A stretch of DNA of 15,065 bases from DASZHC01 sp035938215 (GTDB lineage: Bacteria; Verrucomicrobiota; Verrucomicrobiia; Chthoniobacterales; JAFAMB01): positions 1 to 15,065 of the forward strand of contig DASZHC010000085.1 in the NCBI GenBank assembly GCA_035938215.1. The letters are read 5' to 3'. A model generated the notes under the pieces. The model had not been told where the DNA came from, did no database searches, and worked only from the letters and a program-made list of their open reading frames with translations. Below, piece after piece: positions 14,787 to 15,065 of the stretch. Position numbers and translations under genes: made by a program. The stretch's first letter is position 1. Every line of letters starts with the position of its first letter.

Positions 14787-14827
14787 GCTAGCGATCACAA
14801 ATACCTGCGACTCTGTGACTTGTGCAA
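14787..14827 (+). repeat. 41-base dispersed repeat, copy 2
   Basis: Matches 12498-12538 at 33 of 41 positions, starting with the same GCTAGC, and keeps TCACA (14795-14799) opposite TGTGA (14814-14818) around ACCTGCG, then TTGTGCAA. It begins 15 bases after the bioD stop codon. Confidence 0.7.
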
Positions 14828-14865
14828 GGACTGGGATAGATCCGCGCGATTCGTAACCCACGGTA

Positions 14866-14887
14866 GGGGCAGATCTCCGAGCTGCCC
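14866..14887 (-). repeat. REP-like palindrome, copy 2 (inverted relative to 742-763)
   Basis: The reverse complement of this stretch equals 742-763 at all 22 positions. GGGCAG (14867-14872) and CTGCCC (14882-14887) form the stem. Similarity continues weakly to about 14899. Confidence 0.75.
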
Positions 14888-14931
14888 GCTGAGAAGGGCC
14901 ATTTTGGCCGATGTTCTTCTATTAATGGATA

Positions 14932-14965
14932 GGGGTAGGGACGAAGGAAGCTTCGCCCCTCCCTC
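14932..14965 (+). repeat. Long imperfect hairpin downstream of bioD
   Basis: CGAAG (14942-14946) and CTTCG (14951-14955) enclose a GAAG loop; the stem extends outward through GGG/CCC and GGGG/CTCC with two mismatches and one G-T wobble, 13 pairs in all. No T tract follows. Confidence 0.6.
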
Positions 14966-14996
14966 CGAACCGAATGGGCGGTTTTCCCGCGTTCGG
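14965..14996 (+). repeat. Stem-loop with nested inner stem
   Basis: CCGAAC (14965-14970) pairs with GTTCGG (14991-14996), with an inner GGG (14976-14978)/CCC (14986-14988). It directly abuts the preceding hairpin, so the two could stack or compete. Confidence 0.45.
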
Positions 14997-15031
14997 CTCT
15001 CCAGTTGGTGGTTAACTTTCAAGAAGATCGG

Positions 15032-15055
15032 CAAGCCACCAAGTGGGCTTGTTTT
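15032..15055 (+). terminator. Possible intrinsic terminator at the end of the window
   Basis: CAAGCC (15032-15037) pairs with GGCTTG (15046-15051), with an inner AC/GT pair and a bulged G, followed by four T (15052-15055). It is 260 bases after bioD, so it could end a long 3' untranslated region or belong to the leader of the next gene outside the window. The short T run makes it weaker than the other two terminators. Confidence 0.4.
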
Positions 15056-15065
15056 AAGGAATACA

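Noticed and set aside
14795..15034. 79-codon minus-strand ORF after bioD
   Set aside because: Covers several palindromes and repeats, and the translated sequence resembles no protein; repeat-derived.

Overview
The window looks like chromosomal housekeeping DNA from a diderm (outer-membrane) bacterium, most likely of the PVC group and probably Verrucomicrobiota. That placement is an inference. It rests on an outer-membrane lipoprotein ABC ATPase (LolD type) next to a protein-arginine-phosphorylation operon (mcsA-mcsB-clpC), together with a CdaA-type diadenylate cyclase, GlmM and bacterial type-II farnesyl diphosphate synthase. All recognised genes lie on the + strand. Coding density is high, and what non-coding DNA exists is concentrated in four gaps of roughly 250-300 bases.

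Layout. (1) 1-648 is the 3' part of a sugar-phosphate nucleotidylyltransferase cut by the window edge. (2) 649-919 is a gap with several stem-loops. (3) 920-4114 carries nadE, a farnesyl diphosphate synthase gene, rplU and rpmA, closed by a strong intrinsic terminator at 4142-4175. (4) 4184-10323 is a tight six-gene run: trmL, lolD, an ilvE-type aminotransferase, mcsA, mcsB and clpC. Genes overlap or are separated by at most 48 bases, and the run ends with a strong terminator at 10346-10372. (5) 10621-12437 holds folP, cdaA and a 50-codon membrane-anchor ORF in the position where cdaR (ybbR) is expected. (6) 12438-12735 is a repeat-filled gap. (7) 12736-14771 carries glmM and bioD, which overlap by 4 bases. 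(8) 14772-15065 is a non-coding tail with a series of stem-loops.

How the genes work together. McsA activates McsB, which phosphorylates arginines on damaged or regulated proteins. ClpC recognises the phospho-arginine mark and feeds the protein to ClpP. The residues expected for writing and reading the mark are visible, but the CtsR repressor that heads the classical Firmicute operon is absent here. CdaA (c-di-AMP synthesis) and GlmM (glucosamine-1-phosphate for peptidoglycan) keep their common neighbourhood, but the regulator CdaR between them is reduced to one transmembrane anchor. CdaA also has two substitutions in its active-site motifs.

The most unusual non-coding content is a set of REP-like palindromes and dispersed repeats. 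One 22-base core occurs at 742-763 and, inverted, at 14866-14887. One 41-base repeat occurs at 12498-12538 and 14787-14827. A long near-perfect palindrome lies at 12604-12690. I found no tRNA, rRNA, CRISPR array, intact transposase or phage gene.
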